Positions 1 to 11,034 of a DNA stretch of 64,000 nucleotides are shown in pieces. The DNA is from Siphonodentalium dalli (taxonomy: Eukaryota; Mollusca; Scaphopoda; Gadilida; Siphonodentaliidae). The notes beneath the pieces were generated by a model. It did no database searches. It had not been told where the DNA came from and worked only from the letters and a program-made list of their open reading frames with translations. The stretch lies in the NCBI GenBank assembly GCA_032622095.1, contig CP136062.1:196237887-196301886 (forward strand). Reading direction: 5' to 3'. Both the position numbers and the translations under genes were made by a program. Position 1 is the first letter of the stretch. Every line of letters starts with the position of its first letter.

Positions 1-121
1 GGCCGAAAATACCCTAAAATACCAAATTTCATTGAAATTGGCTTAGTCGTTTTCGAGTCCATCGATTTCAAACACACAAACTTACAAACTTACACACAGA
101 TCTTTCAAAATATATAATAGA
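1..121 (-). mobile_element. Helitron 5' end, cut by the window edge
   Basis: Read on the minus strand, position 121 starts with TCTATTATATATTTTG, the same 5' terminus as the three complete Helitrons at 3.4-5.9 kb. The homology continues through the TG-rich stretch and the block around TTGAAATCGATGGACTC. The base before the TC (position 122, read as A on the minus strand) fits insertion between A and T. The 3' part lies outside the window. Non-autonomous: no Rep/helicase coding sequence is visible. Confidence 0.8.
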
Positions 122-126
122 TAGAT

Positions 127-795
127 ATATGTGTGCCTGTGGTAAATCGTATGCTCACCCAGGGTGTCTGTGGTAATTCGTGTGTTCAGCCAGTGTGTGT
201 CTGTGGTAATTCGTGTGCTCACCCAAGGTGTGCCTGTGGTAAATCGTGTGCTCACCCAGGGTGTATCTGTGGTAATTCATGTGCTCACCAGGATGTGTTT
301 GGTAATTCGTGTGAAGATGCCTGCTCACCCAATGTGTGTCTGTGGTAAATCGTGTGCTCGCCCAGGGTGTATCTGTGGTAAATCGTGTGCCCACCCAGGG
401 TGTGTCTGGTAAATCGTGTACCCACCAGGGTGTGCCTGTGGTAAATCGTGTGCTCACATAGGGTGTTTCTAGTAAATCGTGTGCTCACCCAGGATGCGTC
501 TGTGGTAATTCGAGTGCTCACCCAGGGTGTGTCTGGTAAATCATGTACTCACCAGGGTGTCGATCCTGTGGTAAATCGAGTGCTCACCCAGAGTGTGTCT
601 GTGGTAAATCGAGTGCTCACCCGTGGTGTGTCTGTGGTAAATCGTGTGCTCACACATGGTGTGTCTGTGGTAATTCATGTGCTCACCAGGGTGTGTCTGT
701 GGTAATTCGTGCGAAGATGCCTGCTCACCCAGGGTGTGCCTCTGGTAAATCATGTGCTCACCAGGGTGTGTCTGTGGTAAATCGTGTTATCATTG
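127..795. repeat. 33-bp minisatellite, about 20 units
   Basis: Tandem units of about 33 bp with the consensus core GGTAAATCGTGTGCTCACC followed by CAGGGTGTGTCTGT. Some units are shortened or carry an extra GCGAAGATGCC block (near 310 and 710). Stops are absent in several frames only because the unit is a multiple of three, so the overlapping reading frames here are not genes. The array starts immediately beside the Helitron terminus at 121. Confidence 0.95.
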
Positions 796-2900
796 GTGTA
801 TCAATGCAATGGCCATTTTTGGCGATGAACATTTGAACCAATTGGAACGTATGCGCCCTTTGTGAAAACATATCATACATAAAATATGGTCTTTAAATAT
901 TTGAAATTAAACTTTAGTTTGGAACATCCGATTTAAAAAATGTTTTCACATCCTTTCGACACAGTATACACACATACAAAACTATCACATATAATCAACT
1001 ACATAGTCGTTACCTATATACAGAGTTTTCACAATCACTACATTAGAGATGCAGTATATTTTATATATGCATAATAATATTATCTTGAGGGCGCTACCAT
1101 TTCTGACTATGGTTTTCTTGTGTTTATTAGCAGCAGCTGTTTAACGAAGAGAGCGGCTCCCATAATATTTATATGGTTGTCCCCGATCTCATGCCCACCC
1201 ACATGCGTTCATGACCGTAATCCTAAACAGTTCTGTAATTTTAATCTATTATACTTGCGTCTCAAAATAAACACGTGCAACAGCATTCCACATACATACG
1301 ATATGAAGTTCATTTCAGATTATATGCGTGAGAGAATAATCTGTACTGCCAAAGATGCCAAGACAACAATAGGTGTCAGATGACATTTCGGCGTTAGTTT
1401 ATGAGTGTGGAATCGTGTGTGTATACCGAACAAAGCGATGGGATCGAATTTGTTTCGGGTCACTTGATGATAACACCTTTTTCGAGATATATGGGCGTTG
1501 CATTTTAGTGTCAGTTACGCTGTGGCATGTCGTAGTTGGGTGCAACGCCATTTATACAGATAAAACTTGTATGCGCAGTTCGTTATGAAGGAATGTCAGC
1601 GTGGGTTCGTTTTGTAAAGCAGGTAGGTAAGTAGATGTTAATTTGACTTATACTGAAAACAACCAGAATCTATACCTATATTTAGGTGTCTCCATTCATT
1701 GATGTGGAAATTTTGTAAATACAAGGCAAGTGGTGTATGCGAAAGGCCTTCGTGAGTATTTCAAATTTGCTAAATCTTTCAGTAATACTAATAAGCCAAA
1801 ATTTGACCTTATACTATCTCATGTTTTTGATCATACAGTAAATTTGCCAGTCATTGTGGTCTTGTATGGTAATGAAATCTGAGGGTATTCTGGAAATACG
1901 CTCCATTTTATAAACCATCTAATGAACAGTTTATCGTGAAAATGTATAACAAATGCAAACCTGACAAAATTCTGCTAAAAATGTGTCCATACTATATAGG
2001 ACTGCGCCCAAAAACGTCAAATATTGCAGCCTTGGGAGATACGGGCCGGGAGTTACCCAATGTATCTCGGTGTTCTCCACAATTTGATTAAATATTTTGC
2101 AATTATTGAAAAAACTAAAGATCGTCTCCTCATGCGCTGTTTCATAGAATCTTCTAACTTAACTGATAAGAACAAAGACTCGTGGTATAGGATTTGTAAA
2201 AGCTCCTAAAACTAATTTCTATATCAAACAGCTGGGACCGGAATTGGGCCTTATTTTTCGAGTTCAACCATGTGGAAGAGTAAGAAACTGAATTTTTATA
2301 TCAAAATGTCCGTATTGATGGCGCGGATAACGTGCCAGTGTTGCCTTTTCGGGTAGTGTTGTACGATTTATTATTTTGTGGTAAAATAGGCTTTTTCGTG
2401 AAGCAAACCAGCGAAAATGGAATCCAGCTGCCTAAATAACATTTACATCTATTTTTGGATGGAAACACAACTAAACAATAGAGGTTGGACCAAACTGGTA
2501 AAAAATATGTTTATTGCCAATTACCATCAATTCATACACGTTCTTTTCAAATGATACGAGGAATCAAATCGTGCGGGTTAAAAACGCCACACGTGGTGCC
2601 TATATATATTTGCGAATATCTGTCTGTCTGTGTGTTTTCACAGGGTACAATCGAGATGGAACCAAGGCAGTCTAAGAGGGAATTCTTTTTAATAATTTAA
2701 TTGATAATTGGGCGGGTTAAAATTTTCTAAAGTGACACTGTTGGTGTCGGGGCAGAAGAGGGGAGGGGCAGCAAAAAGAAATAAAACAAAATTATGAGTT
2801 GAACTATTTTAGCGCAGATTTCCACCTAATTTATATATTGTTCTTCTCCATGATACGAGGAATATAATTGTGTGATTTAAAGACGCCAAATTGGTGTCGT
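796..2900. other. No supported gene; AT-rich DNA with one repeat fragment
   Basis: Only short frames without domain signatures or convincing codon structure are present. Positions about 1045-1125 match a dispersed repeat also seen at 7.8, 8.1, 20.3 and 43.4 kb, recognisable by GAGGGCGCTACCATTTCTG and TATGGTTTTCTTG. The stretch 2480-2930 contains two related segments, both with ATACGAGGAAT and a following GTG..TTAAA..CGCCA block, so a degraded local duplication is likely. A run of more than 20 G occurs near 2910-2932. Confidence 0.5.
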
Positions 2901-2979
2901 TTGGTGAGAGATGGGGGGGGGGGGGGGGGGGGGTCATAACTATGATAAGAATATGTTTAGTTGCCGATTACCACCAAAC

Positions 2980-3150
2980 TTAGATAGATAGATAGATAGA
3001 TAGATCTTTATTTGCACAATAATATTAAAATACAATACATTAACAAAATAGTAAACAAGGAGCAGCATGACCTAGCTGGCCGTCTTACTGCTGCCCCTGA
3101 ATGATAAATGTAATGGCGTATTTACAATTTGACACAGACTATTTGGTATT
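2980..3150 (-). mobile_element. 3' tail of a non-LTR retrotransposon or SINE
   Basis: Read on the minus strand this is a short unique segment ending in GCAAATAAAGATC followed by four to five ATCT repeats (2983-3004 on the plus strand). A tail of short tandem repeats after an AATAAA-like signal is typical of CR1-like LINEs and SINEs that use them. No reverse transcriptase sequence is attached, so the copy is strongly 5'-truncated or is a SINE. A similar tail architecture (CAAT repeats) occurs at 63.7 kb. Confidence 0.55.
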
Positions 3151-3423
3151 TGGATGGCCAGTTGGTGCCTACTTTAATATTTTATGTATTCATTTTAATC
3201 AGGACTTTTAATCAAGACTGTGTTGAGTTTTGAACAATTATGTACCGTAATAGAGATTTTGGACAAGTTTAAGATATTGAAACACAATTAGTGAGGTTGT
3301 TGCGACAGTACTGCGTCACATTCGCGGACAGCACCGTGCATGTGACACAGGGCTATCTAGGATGTTCAGGGTGGTAACTGGGGTGCATAATAATATGAGT
3401 TAAAAGTTAACCTTGGCAGATTA

Positions 3424-3470
3424 TCTATTATATATTTTGAAAGATCTGTGTGTGTATGTATGTGTTTGTT

Positions 3471-3510
<40 letters not shown>

Positions 3511-4313
3511 AAATCGATGGACTCCAAAACGACTAAGCCAATTTCGATGAAATTTGGTATTTTAGGGTATTTTCGGCCGGAGACGAACATAGGCATATTT
3601 ATTTGTCCGTGCGAGGTCAACTTTTCACGTGCGGAGGTCAAATCTGTTTTTTACGCCGTTTTGCGCTAATATATTTCAGTTCGGTGCTCACAAATCGATA
3701 CGATATAGCGCGAATAATAAATTGCCAGTCATATAATTTGCACGGTTAGAATCTGTGTGGTTTCATCTTTCCAACGATATATAATATGTATGTATCCGTT
3801 TTAGTTATCTGCCTCAATTATTAGGTACAAGTGGTGCGATGCTTTTATCGGGATAAAATCAATGCGTAAATTCTATGACGTCGTCAGAGGTCATAAAGTT
3901 AGATTACGTTAACTCTCACCCTGCCGATGCATTTGACTGTGTCGCGTTAACTCATCACCGGCCGAGGTATCCGCAAATGACATTGGGCTATATATCTCGG
4001 AAACGGGTGTAGCTATCGACTTGAAATTTGGTATGTGAATGTATCTTGCCCCGGATACGAATTTTATCGGGTCGCCGAGCACGTGCGACGCCAGCTTCGC
4101 GCATGCGCAGACGAGATCTCGGAAACGGGTGTAGCTATCGACTTGAAATTTGGTATGTGAATGTATCTTGCCCCGGATACGAATTTTATCGGGTCGCCGA
4201 GCACGTGCGACACCAGCTTCGCGCATGCGCAGACCAGATCTAGGAAACGGGTGGAGCAATCGACTTGAAATTTGGTTTTTGAATAGCCCGGACGAAGTCG
4301 GGTCACCTTCTAG
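3424..4313 (+). mobile_element. Helitron, non-autonomous, tandem unit 1
   Basis: Starts with TCTATTATATATTTTG preceded by A and ends with the hairpin CCCGGACGAAGTCGGG followed by TCACCTTCTAG. These are Helitron hallmarks: 5'-TC, a short 3' hairpin, and a CTAG end. The body has a TG microsatellite (3475-3507) and a roughly 120-bp internal duplication (near 3994-4111 and 4112-4233) that includes CTTGCCCCGGATACGAA and CTTCGCGCATGCGCAGA. The long minus-strand frame here recurs in each copy but resembles no Rep/helicase protein. The next element starts at the following base. Confidence 0.88.
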
Positions 4314-5067
4314 TCTATTATATATTTTGAAAGATCTGTGTGTGTATGTGTTTGTTTGTGTGTGTGTTTGTTTGTGTGTGTGTTTGAAATAAATGGACTC
4401 CAAAACGACTAAGCCAATTTCGATGAAATTTGGTATTTTAGGGTATTTTCGGCCGGAGACGAACATAGGCATATTTATTTGTCCGTGCGAGGTCAACTTT
4501 TCACGTGCGGAGGTCAAATCTATTTTTACGCCGTTTTTGCGCTAATATATTTCAGTTCGGTGCTCACAAATCGATTCGATATAGCGCGAATAATAAATTG
4601 CCAGTCATATAATTTGCACGGTTAGAATCTGTGTGGCTTCATCTTTCCAACGATATATAATATGTATGTATCCGTTTTAGTTATCTGCCTCAATTATTAG
4701 GTACAAGTGGTACAATGCTTTTATCGGGATAAAATCAATGCGTAATTTCTATGACGTCGTCAGAGGTCATAAAGTTAGATTACGTTAACTCTCACCCTGC
4801 CGATGCATTTGACTGTGTCGCGTTAACTCATCACCGGCCGAGGTATCCGCAAATGACATTGGGCTATATATCTCGTAAACGGGTGTAGCTATCGACTTGA
4901 AATTTGGTATGTGAATGTATCTTGCCCCGGATACGAATTTTATCGGGTCGCCGAGCACGCGCGACACCAGCTTCGCGCATGCGCAAACCAGATCTAGGAA
5001 ACGGGTGGAGCAATCGACTTGAAATTTGGTTTTTGAATAGCCCGGACGAAGTCGGGTCACCTTCTAG
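4314..5067 (+). mobile_element. Helitron, non-autonomous, tandem unit 2
   Basis: Same 5' TC terminus and same hairpin plus CTTCTAG 3' terminus as its neighbours, and joined to both without an intervening base. It is shorter (754 bp) because it has only one copy of the roughly 120-bp internal block that units 1 and 3 carry twice. Sequence otherwise nearly matches unit 1, indicating recent amplification or unequal exchange within the array. Confidence 0.88.
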
Positions 5068-5941
5068 TCTATTATATATTTTGAAAGATCTGTGTGTGTG
5101 TGTGTGTATGTGTTTGTTTGTTTGTTTGTGTGTGTGTTTGAAATCGATGGACTCCAAAACGACTAAGCCAATTTCGATGAAATTTGGTATTTTAGGGTAT
5201 TTTCGGCCGGAGACGAACATAGGCATATTTATTTGTCCGTGCGAGGTCAACTTTTCACGTGCGGAGGTCAAATCTGTTTTTACGCCGTTTTGCGCTAATA
5301 TATTTCAGTTCGGTGCTCACAAATCGATACGATATAGCGCGAATAATAAATTGCCAGTCATATAATTTGCACGGTTAGAATCTGTGTGGCTTCATCTTTC
5401 CAACGATATATAATATGTATGTATCCGTTTTAGTTATCTGCCTCAATTATTAGGTACAAGTGGTACGATGCTTTTATCAGGATAAAATCAATGCGTAAAT
5501 TCTATGACGTCGTCAGAGGTCATAAAGTTAGATTACGTTAACCTCACCCTGCCGATGCATTTGACTGTGTCGCGTTAACTCATCACCGGCCGAGGTATCC
5601 GCAAATGACATTGGGCTATATATCTCGGAAACGGGTGTAGCTATCGACTTTAAATTTGGTATGTGAATGTATCTTGCCCCGGATACGAATTTTATCGGGT
5701 CGCCGAGCACGTGCGACGCCAGCTTCGCGCATGCGCAGACGAGATCTCGGAAACGGGTTGAGATATTGACTTTAAATTTGGTATGTGAATGTATCTTGCC
5801 CCGGATACGAATTTTATCGGGTCGCCGAGCACGTGCGACACCAGCTTCGCGCATGCGCAGACCAGATCTAGGAAACGGGTGGAGCAATCGACTTGAAATT
5901 TGGTTTTTTAATAGCCCGGACGAAGTCGGGTCACCTTCTAG
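5068..5941 (+). mobile_element. Helitron, non-autonomous, tandem unit 3
   Basis: Starts TCTATTATATATTTTG directly after the CTAG of unit 2 and ends with the same hairpin and CTTCTAG, followed by T at 5942. The three-unit array as a whole is therefore flanked by A (3423) and T (5942), as expected for one Helitron target site. It has two copies of the internal block; the second has GTTGAGATATTGAC in place of the usual GTGTAGCTATCGAC. Confidence 0.88.
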
Positions 5942-7190
5942 TTATATATATAATCATCTCCATTTTATCATGCATCCACGAGTCTAATGGACGTGGTTTA
6001 AATATGTCAAAAGTGGCGCCGTTAAAGTCATGCATGATGAGGGGGGTTGTACCAAAACTGATACCTATATATTTAGCAATAATTTCCACCAAATTCATAC
6101 ACGTTCTTCTCTCATGATACGATGAATTAAATCACATTTGGTATCGTGTGGGTCATGGACGGTGAGAGGAGATTCACTAGAATTGATAAGATTGATATTC
6201 GCGGATATCCACCAAAGTTATATATATTCATCCCCAAGCCATCTCCACAGTGATCTCCATGTCATTTTAATGAGTTTTTGGCGTTAAAATTTCACAATCT
6301 CGACAAAATTAAGGTGACACAATTAAATCACTTGAACGATTATATCTTCTCAACTGTCATATTTATATGGTGATGGGAATGAGGGCATTCATAGAATGAG
6401 GTAGCAAACAATATACATAGAAGAAAGCATTAAACGAATATTTATCATTCTATTTAAGAGATGCACTTATTCTTGTAAACTGAGAGACCTCGAACCGTCA
6501 GAATATTGCATATTAGAATGGGTCATTATATATTATAACACAATTGAGTCTGTTCCATTCAATATAGTTTAAAAAAAAAGTAACAATTTGTCAAGAGATA
6601 TGGAAATGTATCGAAGGCCTGTTTCTTTAATTTTTTTAGAACACACTCATCGCCTAACATAAACAACTCAAAATCTCGCTCTGTGTCGGGCATATGTAGC
6701 TGGTATAGTAACATAGCAACATTTCTTTTAAACTGAGAATGTTTAGCCAATATATAGCACCATGAACAGAGGAGCACCTGGGTATTTCTTTAAAACATCT
6801 GCATCTTCACGCAGATATGATAGCCAGGTGTCCTCAAAATCTAAGTTCAATCACTAGATTGTTGATACATCTCAATATGTAAAACCCAATTGTCGTCTTT
6901 TATTTTTGCGAACTATAATGTGATTATGATGTTCATGTTTAATGTTATAACGTCTGAAGTATACGCAGTTGTAACTAAATAAATACTTATTTATTGGTGG
7001 AACGGATTAATCGCGATAAACAAAATGACAATCGACAAAGATAGCCACCACCTATATTCCATATATATGAATCATGGTTTGTGATGCTATTTGAATATAC
7101 AATTGATGAGAACACGTGTAACACTTTGAGCAAGAGTATTCTCTATTCCCACCAAATATCCACAGCATGCAGAGGGTTTCGCATCAATTT
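5942..7190. other. No supported gene
   Basis: AT-rich sequence with no frame that looks coding. The segment 6085-6160 resembles 2515-2600 and 2840-2900 (shared CAAATTCATACACGTTCTT and CATGATACGA), so an old dispersed repeat is present. Nothing else was recognised. Confidence 0.4.
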
Positions 7191-7220
7191 AACATGGGCA
7201 ACGCCGGGTAACCCTGCTAG
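7190..7220 (+). mobile_element. Probable Helitron 3' terminus of a different family
   Basis: The motif CAACGCCGGGTAACCCTGCTAG ends at 7220 and is followed by T. It has a small GGGT/ACCC hairpin a few bases before CTAG, matching the layout of the other Helitron ends in the window (compare 51551-51581). The matching 5' TC end was not located, so the extent of this element is unknown. Confidence 0.55.
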
Positions 7221-7358
7221 TATATATAATATACTAATATTACTTGGACTATTCCGGTAACGAAAAGACGAGAAACACGAGCAAATGTTTATGTACATGT
7301 AGATAACAGCACGTACAACCGAAAATTTATTAATACATCATGGTAGAATATACTTAAT

Positions 7359-7363
<5 letters not shown>

Positions 7364-7439
<76 letters not shown>
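7364..7439. repeat. (TA)n(TG)n microsatellite
   Basis: An alternating TA tract of about 40 bp is followed directly by an alternating TG tract of about 30 bp. The short minus-strand frame across it is a by-product. Confidence 0.95.
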
Positions 7440-7599
7440 TTTCTGTTACGAGACCAGTTAGGTCCTACGTAACACATCGTGATACATATATACAATAGCA
7501 CCCAAAAGACGTTTATTACGCCCTTTCTATATGTATATATTTCTATATATATATAATGTTTGATTCTTGGTATACATGGGCCGTGGGCATTTTCTTATA

Positions 7600-8215
7600 G
7601 AAATGGGAATTTTTGGGACGGATTAAAAGTCGAACTGCGACCCGGAGGCCGAGTCCGGTAAAAGGTGTAGTTGGGAATTCTGGTGAGATGCATGAGAAAC
7701 CTTCAGTGATAAGCCGTATATAGTTGTTGTAATAATTTGAAGGATTAGTTGTTTTAACGGAATTATGAGTTGGTCATGAATTCGTGAAACCAATATATTT
7801 TATATTCTATAATTACAATCATGGGTATATAATATATGATCATGAGCGCGTTACCATTTCTGACATTGGTTTTCTTGTCTGAAGGTGTTTTTGGCAAGTG
7901 ATAGGACATATATAGGAGCTATGGGCAAATTTGATTAGAAATGTACTTTGGTATTTTCGTACTCAAACAATGTAACGAAGATCGACAATTGTGCTCTGAT
8001 TATCATTCTGAATGCTATTTCATGCATTATACAGTAGCATGTATTGTAATGATGGTACTTTGGTATACAACCACAACAAAATCGGTATTATTATTTTACT
8101 TATTTTACACATTTTTCAAATCACTAAATCATTAAAGCTCCAATATGTTTTATATATGTCTAATAATATGATCTTGTGGGTTTTACCATTTCTGACTATA
8201 GTTTACTTGTTATGA
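7600..8215 (+). repeat. Dispersed repeat family, two adjacent partial copies
   Basis: Positions 7600-7890 and 8110-8215 share a terminal block, GACTATGGTTTTCTTG-like, preceded by TTACCATTTCTGA and an ATAATATGATCTTG motif. The first copy also carries AAGTCGAACTGCG, GGAGGCCGAGTCCGG and GTTGTTTTAACGGAATT, which recur inverted at 43.8-44.2 kb. Copies also occur at 1.05, 19.9-20.3 and 43.4-43.9 kb. No terminal repeats or target duplications could be fixed, so the class is unknown. Confidence 0.7.
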
Positions 8216-8761
8216 GTACTGTGAAGTATTTCGGTGAAGTTGGTGCATTCGCAGAGTTCTCTCCTTAACGCGACAAACTTCAAAAGCCGCGATCGAATTC
8301 GTGATCGCTTTGCACGTGCAAACTTTGTATCTGCTATCATTGCGTATAGATGCCTTTTCAACGGGTTACCACGTGATCGATCATGCGAATACGCTTCTGT
8401 TTACATGTCGTCGTGTGGAAACCAAAAGGTTCTATCTCACATTGACGAATTTTGTGGGAAATCGACGCTGAAGGTATCGCACAATCGTTACCCCACTAAA
8501 CAGGTCGGAGGTTGATGGTCATGTTGTCAGTCGGTACATATTACAAATTACTCTCTTCATTTGACGTCTCACTTGCGAACATTACTTAATATTGAGTAAT
8601 ACGGAAAATTGTCTTTGGAGATAGAACCTTTTGCTACAAAAATGATTTGTATTAGGACCAGAGTTCACTTGGAAATAGGACATTTTGATTCAAATAAAGT
8701 ACCAAATGTGATGAATACCAGGATGCGCTTAGACTTCGCTGATTTTCAGTCGCGACTTTAA

Positions 8762-9347
8762 AGGGGTACTGTACGCCAAATGTTGTTGTTGGTTTCTATA
8801 GTCTCCGAGTCGGAGAATAAGGTAACAATTTTTTTTATTATTTGAAAGTCTGTTGAGTATACGAAGTAGTGTTACGGATGACAAATTTACCGGAATGCAA
8901 AAATACAAATTGTCGTTGTCGAGTAATTTTTGTACAGTTTTCAACCAAATGAATCAAATAAAAGTTATATTATAGGCATACTAGTCCCATTTAATCATTT
9001 AAGTTATTGTATCGTCGCTAGTCAGTGAATGGCTTGAGTGTTCTCCCCGTATCATCATAATATTTTAAGTGATCATGTGTGCGATCGGTTTAACAATCCA
9101 GTATCCCTCAATTACTTTGTTTGATTACGGAAATTCGTAATTTAATTGACGCCATTTTATGGCTCCAGTCATAAATTCAATTTATATCATATTATTAACT
9201 TTTAAATTATAAAATTTTAAGATAGCCTATTAACCTGAGCGTTTACAGAATACATCTTCGACTCAAATTACTTATGTTTCTATATATTATTGATATTAGA
9301 TCGTTGTTGTCACCGGAAATTTAATGAAAATGGCGTACAGTACCCCT
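8762..9347. mobile_element. TTAA-flanked MITE (piggyBac-like), copy 1
   Basis: Inverted termini AGGGGTACTGTACGCCA (17 bp) are flanked on both sides by TTAA (8758-8761 and 9348-9351). A TTAA duplication with short perfect inverted repeats suggests mobilisation by a piggyBac-type transposase. The element has no transposase frame of its own. A second copy in the opposite orientation lies at 23956-24562 and shares internal sequence around ATTTATGACTGGAGCCATAAAATGG. The exact superfamily is inferred from the duplication only. Confidence 0.8.
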
Positions 9348-9409
9348 TTAAAGTGTGTGTTAGCATAATGCAGAGCTATTCATAAACAATGACCTTCGCC
9401 AACCAAACG

Positions 9410-9700
9410 CTCCAAAAAAACCCTCCACATTCAGATTCCCCGTGTAGACCCGGGGTAGAATAGGCCTGCCGCCCCACTGGGAGGGGTAAAACTCCCCTAA
9501 TGTGGCACCCTGTTTGCCGTGGGGTGCATCCCGTGAGGTGTGGTGTAGGAGTCCCGGAGGTACTAGAGCGGCCGTATCACGTGAGGCATCGACCTGCGGA
9601 TACGACTTAGCTCAGGGTCCTCTTTGCATGGTCCTACATCTCTTCAAGACGGATGGTTGAGTTGACCCGCGGCTCAATCAATCGGCTAGTCACGCGGTAT
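9410..9700. other. GC-rich unidentified segment
   Basis: This stretch is richer in G+C and CpG than its surroundings, with short self-complementary pieces such as ACCCGGGG and ACTGGGAGGGG. It has no long open frame. It resembles the 5' untranslated or structured part of a retroelement more than a host exon, but I could not assign it to a family. Confidence 0.3.
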
Positions 9701-9704
9701 GCGG

Positions 9705-9797
9705 CTTATACGGACCCTGGCTCTTACGGACCCTGGCTCTTACGGACCACCGGCTGATACGGACCCTGGCTTATACGGACCCGGCTCATACGGACCT
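9705..9797. repeat. Short minisatellite, CTTATACGGACCCTGG units
   Basis: About six imperfect units of 15-18 bp built on TACGGACCCTGGCT. The open frame running through it stops soon after the array and has no recognisable domain. Confidence 0.85.
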
Positions 9798-10102
9798 CAA
9801 TTAAATTATGCAATTTGCAAACTTATATTTATTAATTTAATATATTATTATGATTGTCTTTTCACACATGTATCTGTATTAATTGAGAATTTATGTGTTA
9901 TGTGTTATGTTGTATTGCTCGTCTGATGTTTGAAGTGTTTTCTGTTTTTCACATATGTTTCTGTTCTCTCTTGTCTCTTTTGTGTTCGTCCTGATGATTC
10001 TTAGTGTTGAATCCTGTATGGTTCACGCCTGTCTCACTGTGGAGAGGTACCGGGAAGCTGCTATATGCAGTGGCAAAACGGGTCACCGCTTCAGCTATGT
10101 AC

Positions 10103-10204
10103 CACAGGCCCCTGGAAAAATTAATAAAATACCAATATAGACTATACCAGTGACACTGGTATAGTCTATATTGGTATTTTAGTAATTTTCTCCAGGGGCC
10201 TGTG
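10103..10204. mobile_element. hAT-type palindromic MITE with 8-bp target duplication
   Basis: A 102-bp near-perfect palindrome with ends CACAGGCCCCTGG / CCAGGGGCCTGTG and the two halves meeting at about 10150. It is flanked by CTATGTAC on both sides (10095-10102 and 10205-10212), an 8-bp target duplication as made by hAT transposases. It has no coding capacity. A related larger MITE with CACAGGGGC ends is at 39787-39997. Confidence 0.88.
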
Positions 10205-10289
10205 CTATGTACCAGTCTTTGGCCCGACCAGAATTCCAAGGGTAGTCCACGGCGGCTACTATGCTAGTTGTCGATTTTTCGCTTTACAT

Positions 10290-10640
10290 ATGGCAACTCA
10301 AAACAGAAAGCAACGTATTGGTCGTAAGAATGATGACTCACAAGTTCAAGAGAATGATATTACTCCTGTTCCAAAACCTGTCTCACAGGCAATGGATACA
10401 GCTACTGCAGTTTTTACATTTGATCAGAAACCAACAAAGGAAGTTGATTGCATAGTTCCAAAACAGAAATCTCCAAATCTGTCAAAAGTTTCGACTCTCA
10501 GTAAAAGAGATAAGGGGACTCCATGTATGGTGTGTGGTTAGAGGCTGGCCTTTGGGCGAATAAACACCTTGAGAGTCAACTTGATTAATCGATTAAGATG
10601 CACGCCAGATTTAACAGATATGATAAATAGCTTACAGGAC
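10290..10640 (+). pseudogene. Candidate exon interrupted by one in-frame TAG
   Basis: An ATG at 10290 opens a frame of 83 codons ending CMVCG at a TAG (10539-10541). The same frame then stays open with plausible composition (start RLAFGRINTLRV, end NSLQD) up to GAC followed by GTAAGT at 10641, a good splice donor. The residues Cys-x-x-Cys-Gly with a following Leu/Ile/Arg-rich helix-like stretch could be part of a small zinc-binding domain, but I recognise no family. It could be a decayed exon, a piece of a mobile element, or a chance frame. No upstream splice acceptor or promoter was identified. Confidence 0.3.
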
Positions 10641-11034
10641 GTAAGTTGACAGCTACTTCAAATATTATGATATGCCGGAGCCTTGCTAATTAATTTTTTG
10701 TATTCTTGCTGATTATTTTTCTGCAGGTTTTATATCTTGGCTGTTCTCATAGCAATATTGCTGTTTTTTATATTATGTTTTTTATGTGTTTGCACAATGC
10801 TCAGTTTCTTAAAGTGATGTGAAACACTCCGTTAGGGTGATAAAATAAAAATGGAGCATAATCTTGCTCAAAGTAGTTATTTCTATAAATACTATATCCA
10901 AATTGACAACTCAAATCGTCATTCATACATATTAATTACATGCAGTGAATCTTGATGTCGAAATCGTTTCGTTAGTTTATTGCTAACTTAGTCGCGTCCC
11001 GAATCGAGATGTAAATATTTACAATTGAGCGTAT

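Noticed and set aside
127..795. CRISPR-like array of direct repeats
   Set aside because: Units are contiguous without unique spacers, and the window is clearly animal DNA; it is a minisatellite.
3909..5887. Minus-strand frames of 119-202 codons in the Helitron units
   Set aside because: They recur with the DNA repeat, contain no Rep or helicase motifs, and extend through TG microsatellites.
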